Positions 28,222 to 37,413 of a stretch of DNA of 64,000 bases are shown piece by piece; within the stretch, counting starts at the first letter, position 1; each line of letters opens with the position of its first letter. Origin of the DNA: an uncultured Gammaproteobacteria bacterium. GTDB taxonomy: Bacteria > Pseudomonadota > Gammaproteobacteria > Arenicellales > JAANXG01. A program made the position numbers and the translations under genes. The DNA is taken from assembly GCA_947258975.1 (NCBI GenBank), contig CAMYKK010000006.1, positions 62,001 to 126,000 of the forward strand. Direction: 5' to 3'. A model generated the notes under the pieces. The model saw nothing but the letters and a program-made list of their open reading frames with translations. It did no database searches and was not told the DNA's origin.

Positions 28222-30042
28222 ATGATGGGCACGGGTCATTTTGTCTGTGATGTGTCTGACCGGGTGTGGCGCGCCAAGTATCAATACAAAGATGACGACA
28301 TCGTTTACGACCAGACCATCGATGACACCTGGCGGCGGGTTGCGAGGGCGGCTGCTGCGGTTGAAGATGATTCAGATAACTGGTCACAGTTATTTTATCG
28401 CATCCTGAAGGATTTTCGATTCCTGCCGGGGGGGCGGATCCTGGCAGGCGCCGGAACCGGACGCAGGGTGACTTTATGTAATTGTTTTGTGATGAACATC
28501 GTCGAAGATTCCATCGATGGTATCTTCGACGCACTCAAGGAAGGCGCAATCACAATGCAACAGGGTGGTGGTGTAGGCTACGACTTCTCGACCCTGCGAC
28601 CGGCAGGGACCTACGCGCGCACGGTGGGAAACATTGCATCAGGACCCGTGTCCTTTATGCGCATCTGGGACAAGATGTGCGCGACGATACTTTCCACCGG
28701 ATCCCGGCGCGGCGCAATGATGGCGACTTTGCGTTGTGATCATCCCGATATTGAACAATTCATTGATGCGAAGAAAGACAGGCATGAATTGCGCCATTTC
28801 AATCTGTCGGTGTTGGTGAGCGATGCGTTCATGGAGGCGGTGCGGGGTGATCATCAATGGCCGCTGGTGTTCCCGGCTGGCAGATTGGAGCACAGCGGAG
28901 ACGATCTCGGCACCATTGAGGCCGTGTGGTCGAATGCCAGCGTTCCGGTGGTGTGCCGCGTGATCAAGCGTGTTCGCGCGCGCGCGCTGTGGGAGCGCTT
29001 GATGCGGGCGACCTATGATTATGCTGAACCCGGCGTGTTGTTCGTGGATCGCATCAATGAGACCAATCCGTTGTCTTACCGGGAGCGCATTACGGCCACC
29101 AATCCGTGTGGCGAAGTGCCCCTGCCCCCATACGGCGCATGTAATCTGGGATCGATTAATTTGGCGCGCTTTGTGCTGCATGCCTTTCAAAAGGACGCGT
29201 GTTTTGACTGGCCGGATCTGAACGAAACCACAAAAACCGCAATACGATTCCTGGACAATGTGATTGATATCTCACGGTATCCGCTGCAAGCTCAGCGCGA
29301 TCAAGCACAGGGAACCCGGCGTATAGGCCTGGGAATCACCGGCTTGGGCGACGCCTTGGCGATGTTGGGCCTGCGCTATGATTCAGATGCCGCGCGTGAG
29401 CACGCCCAGCAATGCATTGCCGGCATATGCCACACGGCATACCGCGCCTCGAGTGAGCTGTCGCGCATAAAGGGGAGCTTTCCGTTGCTGGACACGAATT
29501 CCCATATCCATGGCGCTTTTGTTCAATCGCTGCCTGAGGATATACGCGACGGGATCGCGGAGGACGGCCTGCGCAACAGCCACTTGCTCGCCATAGCGCC
29601 CACCGGATCCATCAGCCTGTTGGCCAACAATGTATCGAGCGGTGTCGAACCCATTTTTGAATGCGCATTTACGCGCCGAATTGTGGAGCCGGATGGTCAC
29701 TACTCCGTGCACGCCGTCGATGATTATGCGTGGCGGCGGTGGTGTGCCGAGCATGGACAGTCCCGAGCCCCTGCTTATTTCGTTACCGCGCGCAAGATCA
29801 GCCCCCAAGGCCACTTACAGATGCAGGCAGTGCTGCAGCCGTACGTGGATCAAGCGATATCCAAGACGATCAATGTCAGTGAGGCGATGGTGTTCACGGA
29901 TTTTCAAGAACTCTATCAGCAGGCTTACGACATGGGGCTGAAGGGGTGCACAACGTACCGTCCCAATCCAGTTACCGGCGCGGTGTTATCACCCCATCAG
30001 GACGACATCCACTGTTGCATCATCGAGCGGGAGGGAGATTAA
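28222..30042 (+). CDS. nrdJ: adenosylcobalamin-dependent (class II) ribonucleotide reductase
   Basis: Makes deoxyribonucleotides with a B12-generated thiyl radical, with or without oxygen. The 606-residue form is the short type: GGRILAGAG, then LCNCFVMN with an active-site Cys near 90, the ATNPCGEVPLPPYGACNLGS block near 292-311, IAPTGSISLLANNVSSGVEP and the C-terminal CC pair (HCCIIEREGD) that re-reduces the active site. Two ATGs overlap at 28222 and 28225, with GAAGG upstream. It lies 20 bases after the stress-protein gene, so the FNR/Anr-type box probably serves it too. Confidence 0.93.
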   Translation: MMGTGHFVCDVSDRVWRAKYQYKDDDIVYDQTIDDTWRRVARAAAAVEDDSDNWSQLFYRILKDFRFLPGGRILAGAGTGRRVTLCNCFVMNIVEDSIDGIFDALKEGAITMQQGGGVGYDFSTLRPAGTYARTVGNIASGPVSFMRIWDKMCATILSTGSRRGAMMATLRCDHPDIEQFIDAKKDRHELRHFNLSVLVSDAFMEAVRGDHQWPLVFPAGRLEHSGDDLGTIEAVWSNASVPVVCRVIKRVRARALWERLMRATYDYAEPGVLFVDRINETNPLSYRERITATNPCGEVPLPPYGACNLGSINLARFVLHAFQKDACFDWPDLNETTKTAIRFLDNVIDISRYPLQAQRDQAQGTRRIGLGITGLGDALAMLGLRYDSDAAREHAQQCIAGICHTAYRASSELSRIKGSFPLLDTNSHIHGAFVQSLPEDIRDGIAEDGLRNSHLLAIAPTGSISLLANNVSSGVEPIFECAFTRRIVEPDGHYSVHAVDDYAWRRWCAEHGQSRAPAYFVTARKISPQGHLQMQAVLQPYVDQAISKTINVSEAMVFTDFQELYQQAYDMGLKGCTTYRPNPVTGAVLSPHQDDIHCCIIEREGD

Positions 30043-30298
30043 CCCGACTATTGCGCCAAGGTGCTCCACCCCGATTCTTGCCCAGCAGTCGCAGCAGAGT
30101 GGAACATTCTCGATTCCCGGACGAGCCGCTACGGATTTATCGGCTGCATATCATGATTGGGGGCGGGATCATCCCGGCGCCCGCTCGTTTGCGAATACCG
30201 ATACTTGCGCTTGACGCGGCGCATTGCGCGCAGACATGGTTCGTGGAATGTGTAGAATAGGTCAACTTGGCATACGCAGTCAGCTCGGAGATCGACAC

Positions 30299-30766
30299 AT
30301 GGCAATAGAAGAGGGCAGAGCGGCGCCCGTGTTTACACTCAAAGACAAAAACGGCGATAAGATCGCGTTACGGGACCTGCGAGGTAAGAACGTCATTGTT
30401 TATTTTTATCCGCGGGACGATACCCCGGGTTGCACCAAGGAGGCCTGTGGTTTTCGTGACTTATGGAAGAAGATCCAAAAACAAGATGCTGTCGTGCTGG
30501 GCGTCTCTCCGGACAGCGAGGCGACGCATGTGAAATTCGCTACCAAGTACAAGCTGCCGTTTACGCTGTTGTCTGACCCGGATCGGAAAGTGATGACCAA
30601 ATATGGTGCTTACGGTGAAAAAATGATGTATGGAAAAAAGACCATGGGCGTGATCCGCTCCACGGTATGGATTGGTCCGGACGGCAAGATAAAAAAGCAC
30701 TGGAAAAGGGTGGCCAAGGCCGCCGATCATCCGGCGAAGGTCTTGGAGGCCCTGCAAGCGGAATAG
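30299..30766 (+). CDS. bcp: thioredoxin-dependent peroxiredoxin, Bcp/PrxQ type
   Basis: Reduces H2O2 and organic peroxides in the cytosol. ATG at 30299 has GGAG eight bases upstream, so the 25-codon extension is rejected. The 155-residue protein has VIVYFYPRDDTPGCTKEACG: the peroxidatic Cys is the one in TPGCT, and the second Cys five residues later is the PrxQ resolving cysteine. GVSPDSEATHVKFATKY follows. Confidence 0.93.
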   Translation: MAIEEGRAAPVFTLKDKNGDKIALRDLRGKNVIVYFYPRDDTPGCTKEACGFRDLWKKIQKQDAVVLGVSPDSEATHVKFATKYKLPFTLLSDPDRKVMTKYGAYGEKMMYGKKTMGVIRSTVWIGPDGKIKKHWKRVAKAADHPAKVLEALQAE

Positions 30767-30981
30767 GAATACGCACCAACAAACGCAGGTCAAACCCATA
30801 TCGGGCATCCGTGTGCCGGTTACCCGGTAGCCGTCCGTTTTCCATCAGAGTGCCTCTGTAATTCGCATCGCGGCCGTGCGAGCACGGGTTGGTGTCAATA
30901 AAGGCCCATACGACCATGGTTCAGGTGTGCGTGGGGACACAGCACCGCGCGGGCGAGATGGTAACGTCGGTATCGATAAGA

Positions 30982-30998
30982 ATGTTACTATATAACAT
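30982..30998. promoter_or_regulatory. Zur-like operator upstream of znuA
   Basis: ATGTTACTATATAACAT is a dyad with perfect six-base arms (ATGTTA/TAACAT) and closely resembles the gammaproteobacterial Zur box. It is about 50 bases before the start of znuA, where it could overlap the promoter and allow repression when zinc is sufficient. No zur gene is in the window. Confidence 0.75.
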
Positions 30999-31047
30999 AC
31001 GTGCCCCGCGCTTACGCATAGCTACCTCGTAGGAGCGATGTCTTTCG

Positions 31048-31914
31048 GTGTCGACGAAAATAGCGATGTTATGGATACTGATCGCTCTGTGGAGCCTACC
31101 GGCCGCGGCGTCACGGCTAGCCGTATTTGTGAGCGTGGCGCCACTACGCTATTTCCTGGAACGCATCGGTGGGGAGCATGTTCAGGTTTCGGTGCTGGTG
31201 AAACCGGGCCACAGTCCCGCCACCTACGAGCCTACGCCCAAACAAATGGCCGCGTTGGCGGCCGCCGATCTGTATGTACGTATCGGAGTACCGTTCGAAG
31301 ACGCGTGGATGGCGCGCATCGCATCATCCAACCCCGCATTGATCGTCATCGATGCGCGTGACGGGTTACCGCTGCGGGACATGACCGCGCATCACGACGC
31401 GGCAGGAAAGCGTTCGCGGCATGGTGCAACAAAGGATCCCCATATCTGGCTGAGTCCTCCATTGGCCTTGAAGATGAGCACGCACCTGCTTGCGCGGTTG
31501 CGCGCGTTCGATCCCGGCCACGGGGCGGAATATGAACAAAACTATCGGCGTTTGGTCGCCGATCTTGTACAACTTGATAAGGATATTCGGAAGTCGCTAG
31601 CGAACCTCCAGAGGCGCGACTTCATGGTATTTCATCCAGCCTGGGGTTATTTTACCGACGCCTACGGGTTGCAACAGATCGCCATCGAAGTCGAGGGCAA
31701 GGAACCGGGGCCAAGATCGTTGACGCGGTTGATCGACAGCGCCAGGGCACGGGGAGTGAAGATCGTGTTCGTCGACAGTCGAATCAGCCGCAAACACGCC
31801 ACCACGGTAGCGCATGCTATCGGTGGCCGGGTCGTCACTATTGACCCACTGGCGCAAGACTATCTACAAAACTTACGCCAAGTGGCCCGGATCTTAGCAT
31901 CGGTGAACGGATGA
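31048..31914 (+). CDS. znuA: zinc ABC transporter, substrate-binding protein
   Basis: A 288-residue cluster A-I (TroA/ZnuA) binding protein. The GTG at 31048 gives a basic n-region and a signal peptide (IAMLWILIALWSLPAAASRL). Metal-site features are VLVKPGHSPATYEPTPKQ, DPHIWLSPPLALKM with its His, VFHPAWGYFTDAYGL and FVDSRIS. The His-rich loop is short (MTAHHDAAGKRSRHG). An ATG ten bases upstream is in another frame; AGGAG at 31031 is about 12 bases from the GTG. Zinc is assumed from the Zur-like box. Confidence 0.9.
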   Translation: MSTKIAMLWILIALWSLPAAASRLAVFVSVAPLRYFLERIGGEHVQVSVLVKPGHSPATYEPTPKQMAALAAADLYVRIGVPFEDAWMARIASSNPALIVIDARDGLPLRDMTAHHDAAGKRSRHGATKDPHIWLSPPLALKMSTHLLARLRAFDPGHGAEYEQNYRRLVADLVQLDKDIRKSLANLQRRDFMVFHPAWGYFTDAYGLQQIAIEVEGKEPGPRSLTRLIDSARARGVKIVFVDSRISRKHATTVAHAIGGRVVTIDPLAQDYLQNLRQVARILASVNG

Positions 31915-32639
31915 CAGCGGTGATACGTGTCAAGGACGTGGTGTTTTCCTATGGCGGTCCGGTGGTACTGGAAGACGTACACCTCGATGTTGAAGACGGT
32001 GAATTCCTGGGTGTCGTCGGGCCCAACGCCGGGGGGAAGAGTACATTACTCCGGCTCATGCTTGGCTTGCTGGAGCCGACAGCGGGCAGTATTGAGGTGG
32101 GTGGCCGGGAGCCAAGCGAAGGCTCACGAGCGATAGGTTACGTGCCCCAATATCCACCGTTTGCGCGCGATTTCCCGATCACGGTGGAACAAACCGTCCT
32201 CCTCGGGCGCTTGGGTACCGCACACGTGATAGGCGGCTATTCACGGGGGGATCGAGATATCGCCGCTCGCGTGATGACGGAGACCGAAATATTGAATATC
32301 CGCAACCGGCGTCTCAACACGTTGTCCGGAGGGCAGTTGCAGCGTGTGCTGTTGGCCCGGGCCCTGGCTTGCGAGCCCAAGATCTTAATGCTGGACGAGC
32401 CGACGGCAAATATCGATGCGCGTATGGAGTCGGATATCTTTGCACTGCTCAGACAGCTCAATCAGCGGGCGACTATCATCGTGGTCTCGCACGACATCGG
32501 ATTTATTTCACAGTACGTACGGCGGGTCGCATGCGTCAACCGGACGTTGATATGTCATTCAACACTCGCCATCGATGGCAAGGTGATTCAGGATCTGTAT
32601 GGTGGCGATGTGCATATGGTGGAGCATGCGCATGCTTGA
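31911..32639 (+). CDS. znuC: zinc ABC transporter, ATP-binding protein
   Basis: A 242-residue ABC ATPase coupled to znuA by an ATGA overlap. Walker A is GPNAGGKST near residue 38, the Q-loop is in YVPQYPPF, the signature is [15 protein letters not shown] and Walker B is [14 protein letters not shown], followed by the switch His in VVSHD. It energises import through ZnuB, which lies about 200 bases downstream. Confidence 0.94.
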   Translation: MTAVIRVKDVVFSYGGPVVLEDVHLDVEDGEFLGVVGPNAGGKSTLLRLMLGLLEPTAGSIEVGGREPSEGSRAIGYVPQYPPFARDFPITVEQTVLLGRLGTAHVIGGYSRGDRDIAARVMTETEILNIRNRRLNTLSGGQLQRVLLARALACEPKILMLDEPTANIDARMESDIFALLRQLNQRATIIVVSHDIGFISQYVRRVACVNRTLICHSTLAIDGKVIQDLYGGDVHMVEHAHA

Positions 32640-32841
32640 CCCGCATATCGCACCGAGGTGGCGACAAGAGGCGCTTGCAGTTTGTTTGCGATTACGGATT
32701 CGATGAATAGTCATGCCACATTTTGTATCTTGCGTCTCACGGTCCGGCCTCTATGTGCAGCGCCGCGGCGCGGCGTCAGCCGCCCGGTCCCGTCGCCGTC
32801 ATCCGCGATCTGTGGCACCAAACGCGGGTTAAGGTGAGCTG

Positions 32842-33684
32842 ATGGAATTTTTTCAGGCCTTAACCCAACACGCGTTTCTACAGCATGCTTTATTGGGGGG
32901 ACTGCTGGCGAGTATCGGCTGTGGTGTGATGGGTAGTTATGTGGTGGTGAAACGAATCGGATTCTTGGCCGGCGGAATCGCCCACGCGGTGCTTGGGGGC
33001 ATGGGTGCTGCGTTTTTCTTTGGCGCCGAACCGATGTACGGCGCTCTGATTGCGGCAATCATAGTAGCACTGCTGATCGGCTGGGTTACTTTGGGCTGGC
33101 GGCAACAGGAAGACACGTTGATTAGTGCGATGTGGGCGGTCGGGATGGCCGCCGGTATATTGTTCATTTCCCAAACACCCGGATATCAGATCGATCTGAT
33201 GACTTACCTGTTCGGCAACATCTTGTTGGTAACGTCAAAAGACCTATGGTTAATGATGGCGTTGGATGTCGTGCTGCTGTTGTTGGTTATGCTGTTCTAT
33301 CGTCAATTTCTCGCGGTGGCGTTCGATGAGGAATTTGCACGACTTCGAGGCGTCCCGGTGGCATTGTTTTATATGCTGCTACTTTGTTTGGTCGCCGTGT
33401 CCGTGGTGTTGCTAATTCAAATTGTGGGGTTGATCTTGGTGATTGCCTTGCTCACGTTACCGGCCGCCATCGCGTTACATTATGTCCAAACCATTGGCCG
33501 TATGATGATCGTTGCAACCTTTTTAGGGGCATTGTTTTGCGTCTCGGGACTCGCCGTTTCTTATCAACCGGATTTGCCCGCGGGTGCGACGATTATTCTA
33601 GTGGCGGGTGTGGCCTATCTACTTTCCACTGTTTTATCGAGTCTTCGTCAACGACACCGAGCACGTGCGATCACGTCACGATAA
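32842..33684 (+). CDS. znuB: zinc ABC transporter, permease
   Basis: A 280-residue membrane protein with about eight helices of the ABC-3 family. Seen are GGLLASIGCGVMGSYVVVKR near residue 20, FLAGGIAHAVLGGMG and the late LLTLPAAIALHYVQTIGRMM. It completes the znuACB importer. A 202-base non-coding gap after znuC is unusual for such operons. Confidence 0.93.
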   Translation: MEFFQALTQHAFLQHALLGGLLASIGCGVMGSYVVVKRIGFLAGGIAHAVLGGMGAAFFFGAEPMYGALIAAIIVALLIGWVTLGWRQQEDTLISAMWAVGMAAGILFISQTPGYQIDLMTYLFGNILLVTSKDLWLMMALDVVLLLLVMLFYRQFLAVAFDEEFARLRGVPVALFYMLLLCLVAVSVVLLIQIVGLILVIALLTLPAAIALHYVQTIGRMMIVATFLGALFCVSGLAVSYQPDLPAGATIILVAGVAYLLSTVLSSLRQRHRARAITSR

Positions 33685-33788
33685 ACGTCTGGTGATACAT
33701 TTAAGAAAGTGCGTGTAAATTTGACATTACGGCTATTTCACAGTCTCTATGTCGGGTACACTGCTTGCTATCCGGTCTTTTAACTCAG

Positions 33789-34262
33789 ATGCAGATGGCT
33801 ATAGTGACTATGTCACCGAACGCGTTAACAGATCGACGTATCGGTCCCGATCGACGTCAACGCCGCTTTCGTGCTTTTTTGTATCAATTCACGCATCAGC
33901 GGCGCCGTAACGATCGGCGATGTGCGGCAGCGGCCTGCTATGTTGATATTCATGAGCCACTGCTGCTGCTCACAACCTTGACCGCTTTGTTGATGTGCAT
34001 CATCGACGGTTACAACACCCTGTTGTTGTTGGATTTGGGCGGCGTAGAAATCAATCCACTAATGCGCGAGTTGATCGACCGCGATGCCACGTTATTTTTC
34101 AGTGTCAAGTATGCGTTGACCGCGTTTTGCCTCATGATATTGGTGGTCCACAAGCGTTTCTTGCTGCTGCGAGTTGTGTCTGGCTACCACATTATCATCG
34201 CGGTGATTTTTGGTTATACGATACTGATCGGCTACCAGTATCGTCTGCTTGCTTCCATCTGA
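33789..34262 (+). CDS. DUF5658 membrane protein
   Basis: About 157 residues from ATG 33789 (ATGs at 33795 and 33810 are alternatives; no convincing ribosome site). A very basic N-terminus (RRIGPDRRQRRF and QRRRNDRR) precedes three membrane segments: LLLLTTLTALLMCIIDGYNT, LFFSVKYALTAFCLMILVV and YHIIIAVIFGYTILIGY. The signature of the family includes the Asp/Asn between helices (DLGGVEINPLM). Function unknown. It converges on soxB, with 30 bases between. Confidence 0.75.
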   Translation: MQMAIVTMSPNALTDRRIGPDRRQRRFRAFLYQFTHQRRRNDRRCAAAACYVDIHEPLLLLTTLTALLMCIIDGYNTLLLLDLGGVEINPLMRELIDRDATLFFSVKYALTAFCLMILVVHKRFLLLRVVSGYHIIIAVIFGYTILIGYQYRLLASI

Positions 34263-34292
34263 CGACACTCCGACAACCCAAGGTTGGTTTGC

Positions 34293-36047
34293 TTAACTCG
34301 TTGACAGGCCCGGGTTGCCCTCGATGCCCTTAACGACGGGAACGTTGGCGTTGACCTCTTTGATCACTTTCTTATCACGCAGGTATTCGGCGACGACGTC
34401 CCACACTTCGGGGAGGCTGTCGGGTTGCGGATTGACACTGGCCCAACCCGCCACCTGATAGGTCTTCGAGGCGTCCAACGGCTTACCGTTGAGTTCCAGA
34501 TTGGACAAGCGCTGCCCGACCTTCTGCGTCGGATCAATGGTGTACTTGAGACCGCCGATGCGTACCATGTCCCCGCCCATCTGATAGTAGGGGTCGGGAT
34601 TGAACAGATTATCCGCAATGTCCTCCAGGATGTTCTTGATGAACTCGCCGTTCATCTCGTTCAAAGTCGACTTTGCGTAGGTGATGCCGGTCTGGTCCAT
34701 CAGCCTGTCCATGGTGATGGTATCGCCGGGCAACAGGCTGGTGCCCCAACGGAACCCCGGCGAAAATGCGATGTCGGCGCCGCGCACCTCCATTAACGCA
34801 TCGACGATCAATTGATCGAATGTGCCGTTGAAATTGCCCCGCCGGTAAAGGGTGGTTTCCGTTACCGCCAGTGATTCCGCCAGCTTGTCCTTGAACGGCG
34901 CGCGCACTTTGTCGATATGCGCGGCCATCTGCTTGTCGGCAGGCAGCAGGTTGGCGAATATCGGCATCATATGGAAGCGGAAATCCCGCATCTTTCCGTC
35001 TTTTACCTGCAGATCCAAAACCGACAGGAACTTGGCATTGGAACCGGAGTTAATCACCAGGGTCTGACCGCCGTTGTTACTCACTATTGTCGGTTTGGGC
35101 ATGCCATCATGGGTGTGTCCACCCAGAATCACGTCGGCCCCCGACACCCGGCTTGCCATCTTGAGATCGACGTCCATGCCGTTGTGGGACAGGATGACCA
35201 CCAATTGCGCGCCCTTACCGCGCACCTCGTCGATATATTTTTGTACCTGCTCATCACGAATGCCGAAGCTCCAGTCTTCAACCATATAGCGTGGGTTAGC
35301 GAGCGTGGTGTAGGGGAAGGCCTGCCCGATGACCGCGAGTTTGATGCCGTTGACGTCACGCATGGTGTAGGGCTTGAACACCTGGCCGCTTTCCAGGTCG
35401 AACGCGGGCTTTTCCGCGAACTGGGCGTCTTCCGTGAGCATCACATTCTGGGCGACGAATTCGATGCTGTCCTTGAGCTGATTGTTGATGATGTCGTGAA
35501 CCCGATCCATACCGTAGGTGAACTCCCAGTGACCGGTCATCATGTCTACGCCCAACAGCTTGCACGCATCGATCATGTCTTGGCCTTGGGTCCATAACGC
35601 CGTCGCCGACCCCTGCCAGGTGTCTCCGCTGTCCAGTAATAGGCTGCGATTGGGTCGTTGCGCTCGAATCTGATCGATAAGCGTCTTCAAGTGCGCGAAT
35701 CCGCCGACCTTGCCGAACTGACGGGCGGCCTTCTCAAAATCCAAGTAGGTGAACGCGTGTGACTCCAAGCTGCTCGGCGCCACATTGAACTGCTTGAGAA
35801 ATGCGTCTCCCACCAGATGGGGAGCCTGGCCTTTCGCCTGACCTACCCCGATGTTGTAGTTCGGTTCTCGAAAGTACACCGGCAACAGCTGCGCATGACA
35901 GTCGGTGAAATGCATCAGGGTTAAATTGCCGAAATCCGCTATTTCGTAGGGATTGGTCGATGTGTTTTGCGCTTTTGCAGTGAGGTCGAACCCGGCGGCC
36001 GCGGACACCGCCAATATCTGCAGAAACTCACGACGGGTTAGACTCAT
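34293..36047 (-). CDS. soxB: sulfate thiohydrolase SoxB
   Basis: SoxB releases sulfate from SoxY-bound S-thiosulfonate in the periplasm. The 584-residue protein has a Tat signal (LTRREFLQILAVSAAAGFD) and a 5'-nucleotidase/metallophosphatase core: LMHFTDCHAQLLPVYF, LLDSGDTWQGSATALW, GGHTHDGMPKP, and dimanganese ligands among these His/Asp residues. The ATG has GGAGGAG upstream. It is read in the same direction as soxA, but a terminator lies between them, so it may have its own promoter or receive read-through. Confidence 0.95.
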   Translation of the reverse strand: MSLTRREFLQILAVSAAAGFDLTAKAQNTSTNPYEIADFGNLTLMHFTDCHAQLLPVYFREPNYNIGVGQAKGQAPHLVGDAFLKQFNVAPSSLESHAFTYLDFEKAARQFGKVGGFAHLKTLIDQIRAQRPNRSLLLDSGDTWQGSATALWTQGQDMIDACKLLGVDMMTGHWEFTYGMDRVHDIINNQLKDSIEFVAQNVMLTEDAQFAEKPAFDLESGQVFKPYTMRDVNGIKLAVIGQAFPYTTLANPRYMVEDWSFGIRDEQVQKYIDEVRGKGAQLVVILSHNGMDVDLKMASRVSGADVILGGHTHDGMPKPTIVSNNGGQTLVINSGSNAKFLSVLDLQVKDGKMRDFRFHMMPIFANLLPADKQMAAHIDKVRAPFKDKLAESLAVTETTLYRRGNFNGTFDQLIVDALMEVRGADIAFSPGFRWGTSLLPGDTITMDRLMDQTGITYAKSTLNEMNGEFIKNILEDIADNLFNPDPYYQMGGDMVRIGGLKYTIDPTQKVGQRLSNLELNGKPLDASKTYQVAGWASVNPQPDSLPEVWDVVAEYLRDKKVIKEVNANVPVVKGIEGNPGLSTS

Positions 36048-36112
36048 GGGTCTCCTCCAGTGATTGCGTTACGATTCCGGACGCGCTGACAACTGGCGTC
36101 GCGGAACAGAAA

Positions 36113-36138
36113 AAAGCCTGGCCGCGGGGCCAGGCTTT
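36113..36138 (-). terminator. rho-independent terminator between soxA and soxB
   Basis: On the minus strand the 11-bp stem AAAGCCTGGCC / GGCCAGGCTTT with a four-base loop runs into six T residues. It lies 18 bases after the soxA stop and 66 bases before the soxB start, so soxXYZA transcripts should end here at least in part. Confidence 0.85.
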
Positions 36139-36155
36139 ATCCAGATGCCGTCGAT

Positions 36156-37010
36156 TTACTGACGTTGGCTCGGCACTTTGAGTGGCACACCCGTGCTGAG
36201 GGCTGCCTCATAAAACTCCAGCGCCCGGTATTGTTCGCTCTGCGGTTTGAAAGGCTTGGCTCGCACTTGCTTGTTGCAACCGCCGTAGCGCCGATGCACG
36301 GTTCCCCAGGGTTTTCCCTTGAGTGCCCACTTGGTGCGATACACCGGAAAACCCGTAGTATGTCCAAGGCCGGCGCTTAGCACGTCACCGCGCAGCTTGT
36401 TCCCCGCGCTGTGCACGTGGCAGTTGGCGCAGGAGAAATTCAATTGACCGCGTTTGGTCCAATAAAACTTCTTGCCCGCTTCGTAAGCCGCGACCGCCCC
36501 GGGACTGTCTACATCAACATTCCAGGTCTGACCGTTGTACTGCTCGCGGAATGCCGCCACCAGCAACGCCACCTTGCCATGTTTCAGGTTCTTGATCGGC
36601 TCTTCCCCGTTTTTCTTCAGACAATCGTTGAGGTCCATTTCGATGGTCCGAATCTCTTTGGCCTCATTGCTGTAATAGGGATATTTCGTCGCCGGCCGGC
36701 TGAAGCAACTGGCCAGGGCCTTGCCGCTTTTCATCGGCTTGTTCCATAGTGCGCGGGCCTTGTCCATATCCGCTTCGTATGGCGGAAACTCCATCAGCAG
36801 TTCCCAATTCGCGCGCCGCTCGGCGTATTGTGGCAGAGCATTGACGCCGTCGCTGTAATCAGAGAGGCCAACCGTTGGAAAACGCTTCTTGAAGTAGGCT
36901 TGGTACTCCGCAATCTCCTTTTTCACTTTCGGGTCCTGCACCGCCCACACCATGGCTGAGGAGCCACAAAGTAAGGTCAGCGCAAAGAGCATTAAAACAG
37001 GTTTTTGCAT
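36156..37010 (-). CDS. soxA: SoxA, c-type cytochrome of the SoxAX complex (monoheme)
   Basis: SoxAX oxidatively couples thiosulfate to the SoxY cysteine. ATG at 37010 with AGGAGGAG upstream gives 284 residues and a signal peptide (LMLFALTLLCGSSAMVWA). One heme-c motif is visible, CANCH at 194-198, and the active-site/ligand Cys is in GGCNKQVR (245). The N-terminal heme site of diheme SoxA is replaced by single cysteines at 102 and 130, which would form the disulfide known from monoheme SoxA. It is the last gene of soxX-Y-Z-A. Confidence 0.94.
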   Translation of the reverse strand: MQKPVLMLFALTLLCGSSAMVWAVQDPKVKKEIAEYQAYFKKRFPTVGLSDYSDGVNALPQYAERRANWELLMEFPPYEADMDKARALWNKPMKSGKALASCFSRPATKYPYYSNEAKEIRTIEMDLNDCLKKNGEEPIKNLKHGKVALLVAAFREQYNGQTWNVDVDSPGAVAAYEAGKKFYWTKRGQLNFSCANCHVHSAGNKLRGDVLSAGLGHTTGFPVYRTKWALKGKPWGTVHRRYGGCNKQVRAKPFKPQSEQYRALEFYEAALSTGVPLKVPSQRQ

Positions 37011-37066
37011 TACATCTCCTCCTGTATTGACGCCGGTCCACGGAGACCGGCGTTCAGTCAAGTTGG

Positions 37067-37381
37067 CTACTTGATGGCGCTTTGCGCGCTGCCGTTTTCA
37101 CCTTTGTTGTCGGTCCAGCTTATGTCCACTTTATCGCCTGCCTTGGCGTTCAATATCTCGATGCCGATGAGCGGGTTTTTCGACACACCACTGGCCATAT
37201 TTGCCTCGGCAACGACCTTTCCATTGTGTTTGAACGCCATGCTTTGTATGAAATGCGCAGGGATTAACTGACCGGTTTTAGAGTCTTTGCGACGCCCGGT
37301 CTCCATAGGATGGTTAACCAGGACGAGCACTTGATGCTTGTCGCCGGCTTTCTTGATTTTCATCTTGGTCAAACGAGCCAT
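37067..37381 (-). CDS. soxZ: SoxZ, sulfur-carrier subunit
   Basis: SoxZ pairs with SoxY to form the carrier. A 104-residue Ig-like protein without a signal peptide: RLTKMKIKKAG, VLVNHPMETGRRKD, IPAHFIQSMAFKHNGK, KAGDKVDISWTDNKG. It must be exported with SoxY by the Tat route. The ribosome site is GAGG upstream of ATG 37381. It is 33 bases from soxY. Confidence 0.95.
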   Translation of the reverse strand: MARLTKMKIKKAGDKHQVLVLVNHPMETGRRKDSKTGQLIPAHFIQSMAFKHNGKVVAEANMASGVSKNPLIGIEILNAKAGDKVDISWTDNKGENGSAQSAIK

Positions 37382-37413
37382 AATTTTTTCCTCTTCAATT
37401 CAAACGAACGTGT

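Noticed and set aside
28222-30042. Adjacent C-terminal Cys-Cys in NrdJ as a defect
   Set aside because: The short class II reductases commonly end in a CC pair, so this is normal.
33721-33749. Promoter before the DUF5658 gene (TTGACA at 33721)
   Set aside because: The -35 is good but the hexamer at the right spacing (TCTCTA) is too poor to claim a promoter.
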